Of a stretch of DNA of 34,340 nucleotides, positions 7,642-15,113 are shown in pieces (the first letter of the stretch is position 1; the number at the start of each line of letters is the position of its first letter). The notes beneath the pieces were generated by a model, which was not told the DNA's origin, made no database searches, and saw only the letters and a program-made list of their open reading frames with translations. Source of the DNA: Candidatus Staskawiczbacteria bacterium (GTDB lineage: Bacteria; Patescibacteriota; Minisyncoccia; Minisyncoccales; Staskawiczbacteraceae); NCBI GenBank assembly GCA_903831095.1, contig CAIKWD010000009.1:1-34340 (forward strand), written 5' to 3'. Position numbers and translations under genes: made by a program.

Positions 7642-8790
7642 ATGAGCATAAATTTTAAAATATTAAAAAAATCAAATAAGAGTAGGGCGAGACTTGGCCT
7701 TTTGGAAACAGAACATGGTGTTGTAGAAACTCCATGTTTTGTTGCTGTAGCCACCCAGGCAGTTGTTAAAACCCTAGAAAGTAAGGAAGTTGAAGAGACT
7801 AAGTCGCAAATACTAATTTCTAATACCTATCATTTGCATTTAAAACCTGGAGAAAAAATAGTTGAGAAAGCTGGAAAAATTCATAAGTTTATGAATTGGA
7901 ATAGGCCGTTAATGACAGATTCTGGTGGATATCAGGTTTTTTCCTTGGGATTTGGAATGGATTATGGACTGGGAAGCAAAATTTTAAAGGAAAATTCTGC
8001 AAAAGGCGAAGCTATAAGAGAAAATACTCAGCCCCAGCAGCTAAAAATAAATGATGACGGCGTGACCTTTAGGTCGCCATTGAATGGGGACGAATTATTT
8101 ATTGGGCCAAAAGAATCAATAAGAATACAGGAAAGAATTGGAGCTGATATTATTTTTGCTTTTGACGAATGCACACCTCCTTTGGCAGATTATGATTATG
8201 TAAAAAAATCTTTGGAAAAAACTCACAGATGGGCAAAAATTTGTTTAAAAACAAAAAAGTCAGATCAAGCTTTATATGGAATTGTCCAAGGATCTAAATT
8301 CAAAGATTTAAGAATTGAAAGCGCCAAGTTTATTGGAGGGTTAGATTTTGACGGTTTTGGAATTGGTGGAGAGTTTGGAGATGACAAAAAAGAAATGGGT
8401 AAGATGATAGAATGGGTTGTTGACGAACTTCCGGAAAAGAAACCAAGACATTTACTTGGCGTAGGTTATTTAGAAGACATGGAGCTGGTAATAAAATCCG
8501 GAGTAGACACTTTTGATTGCACAGTTCCAACACATTATGCCAGGCGCGGAATTGCTTTTACTTCTGAAGGAGAATTGAATTTAAAACAGACTAAATTTTT
8601 GAATAAAAATGAGCCTTTAGACAAGGGTTGCGTTTGCAATGTGTGTTTGAATTACAAAAAAGATTATATTTGCCATTTACTCAAAGCAGGGGAGATAACC
8701 GGTATGAAGCTTCTAACCTTTCACAATCTTCATTATTTCAATACATTTGTAGAGGAAATAAGAAATAAAATTAAGAGAGGAGAAATATAA
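7642..8790 (+). CDS. tgt: queuine tRNA-ribosyltransferase
   Basis: MTDSGGYQVFSLG, GIVQGSKFKDLR, GGEFGDDKKEM, HLLGVGYLEDM, DTFDCTVPTHYARRG, and zinc ligands CVCNVCLNY...H. Confidence 0.95.
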   Translation: MSINFKILKKSNKSRARLGLLETEHGVVETPCFVAVATQAVVKTLESKEVEETKSQILISNTYHLHLKPGEKIVEKAGKIHKFMNWNRPLMTDSGGYQVFSLGFGMDYGLGSKILKENSAKGEAIRENTQPQQLKINDDGVTFRSPLNGDELFIGPKESIRIQERIGADIIFAFDECTPPLADYDYVKKSLEKTHRWAKICLKTKKSDQALYGIVQGSKFKDLRIESAKFIGGLDFDGFGIGGEFGDDKKEMGKMIEWVVDELPEKKPRHLLGVGYLEDMELVIKSGVDTFDCTVPTHYARRGIAFTSEGELNLKQTKFLNKNEPLDKGCVCNVCLNYKKDYICHLLKAGEITGMKLLTFHNLHYFNTFVEEIRNKIKRGEI

Positions 8791-8808
8791 TACTACATCT
8801 GTGCATAA

Positions 8809-8831
8809 GTGGGTACTTGACCTACTTTTTT
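8809..8831 (+). terminator. probable terminator of tgt
   Basis: GTGGGT acttg ACCTAC followed by TTTTTT. Confidence 0.55.
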
Positions 8832-8842
8832 ATTAGTAATAA
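8830..8842. promoter_or_regulatory. candidate Fur/PerR-type operator
   Basis: Perfect 6-1-6 inverted repeat TTATTA-G-TAATAA upstream of a Fur-family gene. Confidence 0.35.
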
Positions 8843-8935
8843 AATGTAATAAGGAATGATTATTAATAAGATAAACGACGAGACTTGCTGGAAATGTATT
8901 CGGGACAATATGTTTTCTGGTAAGTCTCAATATTT

Positions 8936-9325
8936 ATGACAATTGCCCAAAAAAAAGAAAGAATGACGGCGCAGAAGAGTTTTATTTTTGGTTATTTGAA
9001 AAGTGTTAAAACTCATCCGTCTGCCGAAGCAGTATTTAATGAGGTAAAGAAAAAGCTTCCTAATATAAGCCAGGGTACAGTGTACAGGATTTTGAATAAT
9101 TTCAAAGAAAAAGGCGAAGTTTTAGCAATAGATACCAAAGATAATGTTCATTTTGACGCTGACATTTCAGACCATGCCCACTTTATTTGCGAGAAGTGTG
9201 GAAATGTATATGATGTGATGGCTGAATGCTCTAAATGCGGGATTTTAAAAAATAAAAAAACAAAAGTCGGTTCAATAAATAAATACTTAATCAATTTTTA
9301 CGGGGTCTGTAAAAATTGCAAGTAA
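8936..9325 (+). CDS. Fur family (PerR/Fur-like) transcriptional regulator
   Basis: HPSAEAVFNEVKKKLPNISQGTVYRILNNFKEKGEVLAID...HFICEKCGNVYDV; C-terminal CxxC. Confidence 0.9.
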   Translation: MTIAQKKERMTAQKSFIFGYLKSVKTHPSAEAVFNEVKKKLPNISQGTVYRILNNFKEKGEVLAIDTKDNVHFDADISDHAHFICEKCGNVYDVMAECSKCGILKNKKTKVGSINKYLINFYGVCKNCK

Positions 9326-9348
9326 TAATATTAATTAAATAAAAAAAT

Positions 9349-9642
9349 ATGGAAATCAAAGAAGAAAAAGTTTGTAGAGATTGTAAAGCAGAAATAATAA
9401 TTAACGAAGACGTCATAGAAAATGGAGTATATTTGAGCTATGACAATGCTGGGGAAAAGATAAACATTTTTAAGTGTAATGATTGCTATGCCAAAAATCC
9501 TTCGCTTACTAATTATCAGCCGTGCGAGGTTTATTCCAGAGTTGTAGGATATATAAGGCCAATTCAGCAGTGGCATAAAGGGAAAAAGCAAGAATATGGC
9601 GAAAGAAAAGAATTTAATATGCCAGGAAGTTGTGATTGCTAA
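9349..9642 (+). CDS. short protein resembling the C-terminal zinc/glycyl-radical end of anaerobic NrdD
   Basis: CRDC...CNDC followed by CEVYSRVVGYIRPIQQWHKGKKQEYGERKEF, similar to NrdD C-termini (SRVxGYxRPVxxWNxGKxxEFxxRKxY). Confidence 0.72.
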   Translation: MEIKEEKVCRDCKAEIIINEDVIENGVYLSYDNAGEKINIFKCNDCYAKNPSLTNYQPCEVYSRVVGYIRPIQQWHKGKKQEYGERKEFNMPGSCDC

Positions 9643-9657
9643 AATAGCTCGATAATA

Positions 9658-9738
9658 AATATCGCTCGGTAACAAACTTTTTTCCGGCTATCGGGCACTT
9701 TGTGTCCCGAGGCCTGCAAAAAGTTCATTGCCTCGCTA
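9658..9738. repeat. nested palindromic element, copy 1
   Basis: TCGCTCGGTAACAAACTTTTTT ... CACTTTGTGT ... AAAAAGTTCATTGCCTCGCT; ends 8 nt before the sod ATG. Confidence 0.8.
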
Positions 9739-9746
9739 AACTATTA

Positions 9747-10334
9747 ATGGAAAAATATAAATTATTAGATTTGCCGTATGGCTATAAAGATCTAGAACCA
9801 TATATATCAGAGGAGGTTTTAACTTTGCATCACGACAAACATCATGCTGCTTATGTGAATGCGGCAAATGTCTTGTTGGATAAAATTGCCGATGCCAGAA
9901 AAAATAATACAGAACTTGATTATAAAGCAGTAGCAAAAGCATTGTCTTTTAATGTTGGCGGTCATATTTTGCATGAGAAGTTTTGGGAAAATATGGCTTC
10001 CCACTCCGCTGAAGCTTCGCGGGGCAAGCCTGCTGGTAAGTTGGCCGAGGCAATAGAAAAAGAGTTTGGCAGTTTTGAAAGATTTAAAACAGTGTTTTCT
10101 GAAACGGCCAAATCAGTTGAGGGGTCGGGTTGGGCGGTTTTAACAAAAGATTTATTAATTATGCAGATTGAAAAACATAATGTTAATTTACTTCCCGAGC
10201 AGAAAATCTTATTGTGCTTAGACGTGTGGGAACATGCATATTATTTAGACTATAAAAATGATCGGGCAAAATTTATTGAAAACTGGTGGAATATTGTAGA
10301 TTGGAATGAAGTAGAAAAAAGATATATTAGTTAA
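9747..10334 (+). CDS. superoxide dismutase (Fe/Mn)
   Basis: [33 protein letters not shown]..., [28 protein letters not shown]. The true start is probably ATG 9747; the track start at 9702 lies in the repeat. Confidence 0.94.
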   Translation: MEKYKLLDLPYGYKDLEPYISEEVLTLHHDKHHAAYVNAANVLLDKIADARKNNTELDYKAVAKALSFNVGGHILHEKFWENMASHSAEASRGKPAGKLAEAIEKEFGSFERFKTVFSETAKSVEGSGWAVLTKDLLIMQIEKHNVNLLPEQKILLCLDVWEHAYYLDYKNDRAKFIENWWNIVDWNEVEKRYIS

Positions 10335-10342
10335 AAACAATC

Positions 10343-10366
10343 AAAACCGCTTCAGGCGGTTTTTTG
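10343..10366 (+). terminator. Rho-independent terminator
   Basis: AAAACCGC ttcag GCGGTTTTTT. Confidence 0.8.
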
Positions 10367-10432
10367 TTGACTAAAATGGAAAAAATGGTAATTTAAACCT
10401 ACCGGATGTTCCGGGAAATTGTACATTAACAA

Positions 10433-10459
10433 AGCTGACAACGGATTCGTCCGACAGCT
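10433..10459 (+). promoter_or_regulatory. 5' leader hairpin upstream of the 10480 ORF
   Basis: AGCTG-acaa-CGGA-TTCG-TCCG-a-CAGCT. Confidence 0.5.
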
Positions 10460-10479
10460 AAAAAACAGGAGATCTGAAA

Positions 10480-11232
10480 ATGGTTACGACCAACAGACCA
10501 GACGGCGAAGAAAAAGGCGGAGATGGAAAAGTTGAAATGGTTTTAACTGAAAAGGTGGCAATTGTAGCTGGTGTAAAAAAATACAGCTGTGATGAATTCA
10601 CTTCAGAAGAATGGGTCCAGTTGATTAAAGTTTTTTTGGTTTCTGCCAAACCAAGACTTAAACACTTTAATCTTTTCCGGAAAGCCAAAGATGGTGAACT
10701 TAACTCATTTCGGCTTGAATCTAACATTTCTTGTGTTGGAGAAGGGCCGATTAAATGCTATTGGGCGACGGAATGTTTTCAATTCAGAATGGGTTTTTGC
10801 AGCAAGGAATTTATGATGTTTGAGGCAAGTAAAATCATTGAAATTTGTGAAGTTTCCCTTCCTGGAAAACTAGGACAAAGCTCTAAATTTCTGATGAGCA
10901 ACAACGGCATTTTTTTTAAGGTCAATTGCTCGAGAATTGCAGCGGATAACCCAATGATTTATGAAATAACCTTGGTTGATGACGATTTTCGTTTGAAATG
11001 TATGATTGATTCATACCCGCAAATTGGTCCGTTGACTCTTTACGCATTGAAAACTATGATCAGAGATACTCGTAGAGACAGGCTGAAAATTGACAAGGAA
11101 CTTGCGGATATTGAAGAAGTGTACGAAAATGCTTGTTCAAAAATAAAAATGTTTGATGGGCATTATGTCCAGAAATATCCATATGGATTTAGCGGTGGAA
11201 GTTGTAATCAGGTGGATTTCATCAGACAGTAG
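10480..11232 (+). CDS. hypothetical protein (250 aa)
   Basis: Long ORF with Shine-Dalgarno-like AGGAG upstream and a terminator downstream; no family recognised. Confidence 0.75.
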   Translation: MVTTNRPDGEEKGGDGKVEMVLTEKVAIVAGVKKYSCDEFTSEEWVQLIKVFLVSAKPRLKHFNLFRKAKDGELNSFRLESNISCVGEGPIKCYWATECFQFRMGFCSKEFMMFEASKIIEICEVSLPGKLGQSSKFLMSNNGIFFKVNCSRIAADNPMIYEITLVDDDFRLKCMIDSYPQIGPLTLYALKTMIRDTRRDRLKIDKELADIEEVYENACSKIKMFDGHYVQKYPYGFSGGSCNQVDFIRQ

Positions 11233-11250
11233 TTTAATAAAGCCAAATAT

Positions 11251-11279
11251 GGCGGAGTTGTGATTAACTCCGCTTTTTT
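11251..11279 (+). terminator. Rho-independent terminator
   Basis: GCGGAGTT gtgatt AACTCCGCTTTTTT. Confidence 0.8.
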
Positions 11280-11336
11280 ATTGCTTTATGGGGGAGAAAG
11301 TAATAAAATGGAGTAATTAAAAAAATAAACAAAAAA

Positions 11337-11999
11337 ATGACAACATTAAACGACGTTAAAAATGATCCTCAGGTTTTGGACTTTATTAACCAGACAGAAC
11401 AATCACTTTTGGCTCTGTCTTATACAGATCACGGCTCAAGACATACAAACTTGGTTGCTGAAAGATGTTTGGAAATTGCCAAGGCAATTGGTCTTGATGC
11501 AAGAGAAGCAGAATTGGGGGCCATAGCTGGGTTTTGCCACGACATGGGAAACTTTTTAACAAGAACTTTTCACCATTATTACGGCGCTTTACTTTTCCAT
11601 CAAATTTTTCAAGGAAAATTTTTACCAGAGGAAATGTCTACAATTATGCAGGCGATTTCTAATCATGACAAGGACGAGATGAATTTTACCCATAAAATTT
11701 CCGCAATATTAGTTTTAGCTGATAAATCTGATGTTGATAGGTCTAGAGTTTTAGACAAAAGCCCAGAGAATATAAAAAAAGACATTCACGACAGGGTAAA
11801 CTACGCGACAAGGGAAAGCAAAGTGAAAGTTGACAAGACAAAGAAGGAAATTACTCTCAGCCTTACAATTGATACAAATTTTTGCCCAATAATGGAATAC
11901 TTCGAAATATTTACAGACCGCATGGTTTTCTGCAGAAAAGCTGCAGAATTTTTGGGATACAATTTTGGAATTGTAATAAATAAAACCAGACTTTTGTAA
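11337..11999 (+). CDS. HD domain phosphohydrolase-like protein
   Basis: DHGSRHTNLVAERCLEIAKAIG...AGFCHDMGNFL: H...HD metal-binding pattern. Confidence 0.82.
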   Translation: MTTLNDVKNDPQVLDFINQTEQSLLALSYTDHGSRHTNLVAERCLEIAKAIGLDAREAELGAIAGFCHDMGNFLTRTFHHYYGALLFHQIFQGKFLPEEMSTIMQAISNHDKDEMNFTHKISAILVLADKSDVDRSRVLDKSPENIKKDIHDRVNYATRESKVKVDKTKKEITLSLTIDTNFCPIMEYFEIFTDRMVFCRKAAEFLGYNFGIVINKTRLL

Positions 12000-12451
12000 T
12001 GAAAGATTTTTACGTAATTTGCGACAATATAAGAAGTTTAGAAAACATTGGATCAATTTTTAGGACGTCGGATGCATTGGGAGTTAGTAAAGTATTTCTT
12101 TGTGGTATATCCGGAAAACCGCCGCATCATAAAATATCTAAAACTGCTTTGGGAGCAGAGGAAACAATTCCATTTGAATATTATAGGCAAATTGGTAGAT
12201 TAGTAGACAAATTAAAAAAAGAGAAAGTGCAGGTTGTAGCTTTAGAGCAGGATAAAAAAGCTATTTTATATACCAAACTAAAGCCAAAGTTTCCATTAGC
12301 CTTGATAGTTGGAAACGAAGTAAAGGGAGTTTCAAAAAAAATATTAAAAAAGTGTGACAAAATAATCTTTTTGCCAATGCATGGCAAAAAAGAATCGTTG
12401 AATGTTTCTGTTTCATTCGGCATTACCGGATATAATATAATTAAAAAATAA
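11999..12451 (+). CDS. TrmH/SpoU family RNA methyltransferase
   Basis: DNIRSLENIGSIFRTSDALGVSKVFLCG, ALIVGNEVKGVS, IFLPMHGKKESLNVSVSFGI: SPOUT motifs. Confidence 0.92.
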   Translation: MKDFYVICDNIRSLENIGSIFRTSDALGVSKVFLCGISGKPPHHKISKTALGAEETIPFEYYRQIGRLVDKLKKEKVQVVALEQDKKAILYTKLKPKFPLALIVGNEVKGVSKKILKKCDKIIFLPMHGKKESLNVSVSFGITGYNIIKK

Positions 12452-12455
12452 AATT

Positions 12456-12695
12456 ATGACAGAAAAAGAATTACAACTTATACAATTGGCGCATTATTTG
12501 AATACTCAACCATGGTTACCTGTTGTAATTGTAGCTGTGGTAATTTGGACCTTGATATGGAAAGGAACTGCGCTTTGGAAGGCTGCACAAAACAATCAAA
12601 TTGCTTGGTTTATTATTTTATTGGTAGCAAATACAATGGGAATACTGGAAATAATTTATATTTTCTTTTTCAGCAAGAAAAAAGAATTCAAATAA
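12456..12695 (+). CDS. DUF5652-like small membrane protein
   Basis: Two TM segments; VIVAVVIWTLIWKGTALWKAAQNNQIAWFIILLVANTMGILEIIYIFFF. Confidence 0.75.
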   Translation: MTEKELQLIQLAHYLNTQPWLPVVIVAVVIWTLIWKGTALWKAAQNNQIAWFIILLVANTMGILEIIYIFFFSKKKEFK

Positions 12696-12696
12696 A

Positions 12697-13161
12697 ATGA
12701 AACAGGCAACACTTTGCCTTTTAATAAAAAATGACAAGGTTCTCTTGGCAATGAAAAAGAGGGGGTTTGGAGTTGGCAGGTGGAATGGTACCGGAGGAAA
12801 AGTAAAAAAGGGTGAGAAAATTGTTGAAGCTGCAATAAGGGAAACAAAGGAAGAAATTGGAGTAGATATAAAAAATCTGGAAAAAGTAGGGTTGTTTCAT
12901 TTTACTTTTTTAAATAAATCAGAATGGAATCAGGATGTAACTTTATTTTTAGTAAAAGATTGGATTGGAGAGCCAGCAGAATCTGAGGAAATGGCGCCGA
13001 AATGGTTTTCTTTTGATGAAATACCATATGACAAAATGTGGTCAGATGATATACACTGGATGTCTCTAGTCTTGCAGGGTAAGAAATTGGAAGCAGATTT
13101 TGTATTTGGAGAGGGAGACAAATTATTAAATCACAATATTAAAATAGTAGAAGAAACATAA
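12697..13161 (+). CDS. NUDIX hydrolase (MutT-like)
   Basis: Nudix box GKVKKGEKIVEAAIRETKEEIGVD. Confidence 0.92.
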   Translation: MKQATLCLLIKNDKVLLAMKKRGFGVGRWNGTGGKVKKGEKIVEAAIRETKEEIGVDIKNLEKVGLFHFTFLNKSEWNQDVTLFLVKDWIGEPAESEEMAPKWFSFDEIPYDKMWSDDIHWMSLVLQGKKLEADFVFGEGDKLLNHNIKIVEET

Positions 13162-13176
13162 AAGTATAAAAAGTTT

Positions 13177-14109
13177 ATGCCAATATTAGAAATTTTAGTC
13201 GTAGTCCTAGGATTGTGCCTTTTTGAGATTATTTCCAGCGTGGACAACGCCATAATAAATGCTCATGTTTTGAAAACTCTTCCTGAAAAGTTTAGGAAGT
13301 TTTTCTTATTTTGGGGCCTTTTAATTGCAGTATTTGTGGTAAGAGGAATTTTACCATTTTTAATTGTTTGGTTGGCAAATCCAGCTTTTTCCTTTTCTGA
13401 GGTAATTTCATTTGTTTTTCATCCTACAGTAGAGATTGAAGCATATGTGGAAAAGTCTCGAGTATTGTTATTGCTGGCTGGAGGAGTATATTTGTTTTTT
13501 GTATTTTTGGGATGGATTTTTCTTGAGGAGAAAAAATATGCATTTTTAGCAGAAAAATTTGTGCATAGGCAGTCTGTTTGGTTTTATGCTATATCATCTT
13601 TGTTTATTACTGCAGTTGTTTATTTTTCGATAAAGGTGAATCCAATTTTGGCTTTGTCAGCTGTTATTGGGTCAACTGCATTTTTTATAACAGATGGCTT
13701 TAAGAAAAACGCAGAAGAAAAAGAAAAACAGCTACTTACAGGAAACATGTCTTCATGGAGTAAAATATTGTATTTAGAAGTTTTGGATGCAACTTTTTCA
13801 ATAGATGGAGTAATTGGAGCTTTTGCTTTTACAATATCTATTCCCTTAATTCTTTTGGGGAATGGTTTGGGCGCTTATGTTGTGAGGGAATTTACAATAA
13901 AGGGAATTGATTTGATATCGAAATTTGCATATTTGAAAAATGGAGCAATGTATTCTATTGGAGTATTGGGAATTATAATGGTTTTAGAATCTTTTGGGCA
14001 TGATTTTCCATTTTGGTTAGCTCCAATCAGTACTCTGACATTGCTTGTTACATTTCTAGCCTTATCTGTAAGGGAGAGGAAACTGGCTGAGAAAAAAGTA
14101 AAAGTGTAA
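13177..14109 (+). CDS. DUF475/TerC-like integral membrane protein
   Basis: FEIISSVDNAIINAHVLKTL and LEVLDATFSIDGVIGAFAFT repeated acidic TM motifs. Confidence 0.82.
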   Translation: MPILEILVVVLGLCLFEIISSVDNAIINAHVLKTLPEKFRKFFLFWGLLIAVFVVRGILPFLIVWLANPAFSFSEVISFVFHPTVEIEAYVEKSRVLLLLAGGVYLFFVFLGWIFLEEKKYAFLAEKFVHRQSVWFYAISSLFITAVVYFSIKVNPILALSAVIGSTAFFITDGFKKNAEEKEKQLLTGNMSSWSKILYLEVLDATFSIDGVIGAFAFTISIPLILLGNGLGAYVVREFTIKGIDLISKFAYLKNGAMYSIGVLGIIMVLESFGHDFPFWLAPISTLTLLVTFLALSVRERKLAEKKVKV

Positions 14110-14176
14110 TTGACAATATTTGATAAAATAGTAATATTTTATTTAAGTCCTTTAAAAATTTAGCAAGGAGGAGGTT

Positions 14177-14563
14177 ATGGTTATTGGAGTAAAAATTTAT
14201 CCGTTGGAGCAGATGAATCCAAATGACGCCAGAGGAGAAACGTGGCTGTGGGTTCAGCATCAAGCAAGGCAACTTATGATTTGCAGGAGAAAGGCTGGAT
14301 CAACTTCCTGTCATTATCATAAAGGAGAAGATCCTTCAAAAAAGCCCGAGCAATTGTTTATTGCTCAAGGGATAGTGAAATTCACATTTTATAATCCTAC
14401 AACAAGTGAAAGGGAAGAGTTGGTTGTAACGGCTGGAACGTCAATATATATTGACCCTTGGGTAGTCCACAAAACAGAAGTTATTGACGACGCAATAATC
14501 CTTGAATCTCGTGAAGTTTTATTCAGGCCTGATAAACCAGACACTTATAAGGTTGAAATTTGA
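14177..14563 (+). CDS. cupin-fold protein
   Basis: SCHYHKGEDPSKKPEQLFIAQGIVKFTFYNP...WVVHKTEVIDDAIILESREV; strong AGGAGG upstream; ends with TGA. Confidence 0.75.
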   Translation: MVIGVKIYPLEQMNPNDARGETWLWVQHQARQLMICRRKAGSTSCHYHKGEDPSKKPEQLFIAQGIVKFTFYNPTTSEREELVVTAGTSIYIDPWVVHKTEVIDDAIILESREVLFRPDKPDTYKVEI

Positions 14564-14570
14564 AAATTAG

Positions 14571-14594
14571 TCCAACAATGTTGGGCTTTTTTAT
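14571..14594 (+). terminator. Rho-independent terminator
   Basis: CCAACA atg TTGGGCTTTTTT. Confidence 0.75.
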
Positions 14595-14618
14595 TACCTG
14601 CCTGCGGTTAATAAACTC

Positions 14619-14675
14619 TTGACATTAATTGTTTGTTTTGCTAAACTATGAATACAGACTAAATTAGTCTGTATT
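14619..14675 (+). promoter_or_regulatory. promoter with IscR-like operator
   Basis: TTGACA (14619-14624), 17 nt, TAAACT (14642-14647), then a perfect 12-1-12 inverted repeat AATACAGACTAA-A-TTAGTCTGTATT (14651-14675). Confidence 0.72.
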
Positions 14676-14710
14676 TGCTTATTTAATAGGAAAGGAATTT
14701 TTTAAGAAAC

Positions 14711-15112
14711 ATGAAAATATCTAAAAAAGCGGAGTATGGATTAATGGCTATGATTTTCTTGGCTAAGAACCCGGTCCATAAAAGTGGAAAAGGCATTTTT
14801 TCGTTGCGTGAGATTTCTGCTGAAACAAAAACGTCCTTTGTTTTTTTAGAAAAAATATTTTCTAAGTTGGAAAAAAGCGGTTTGGTCAAGGGAATAAAAG
14901 GCGTGCGCGGAGGTTATGTTTTAACAAGAAGTCCCAAAAAAATTACTGCCAATGATATAGTTTCTGTTTTAGATGGAAGTCCGGAAGAAATTGTTGATTG
15001 CGCGTACTGCAGTAAAAAGGCAAATTGCACCACAAAAATGGTGTGGGCAAAGGTGGAATTGGCTTTACGCAAAACATTAAGTTCTATAACATTGGCAAAT
15101 TTAATAAATTAG
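14711..15112 (+). CDS. Rrf2 family regulator, IscR-like
   Basis: MKISKKAEYGLMAMIFLAKN...FLEKIFSKLEKSGLVKGIKGVRGGYVL; Cys cluster DCAYCSKKANC; upstream of iscS/iscU-like genes. Confidence 0.9.
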   Translation: MKISKKAEYGLMAMIFLAKNPVHKSGKGIFSLREISAETKTSFVFLEKIFSKLEKSGLVKGIKGVRGGYVLTRSPKKITANDIVSVLDGSPEEIVDCAYCSKKANCTTKMVWAKVELALRKTLSSITLANLIN

Positions 15113-15113
15113 C

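Noticed and set aside
14589-14616. TTTATTACCTGCCTGCGGTTAATAAA palindrome as a mobile element
   Set aside because: Short, overlaps the terminator tail of the cupin gene; no second copy recognised in the window.
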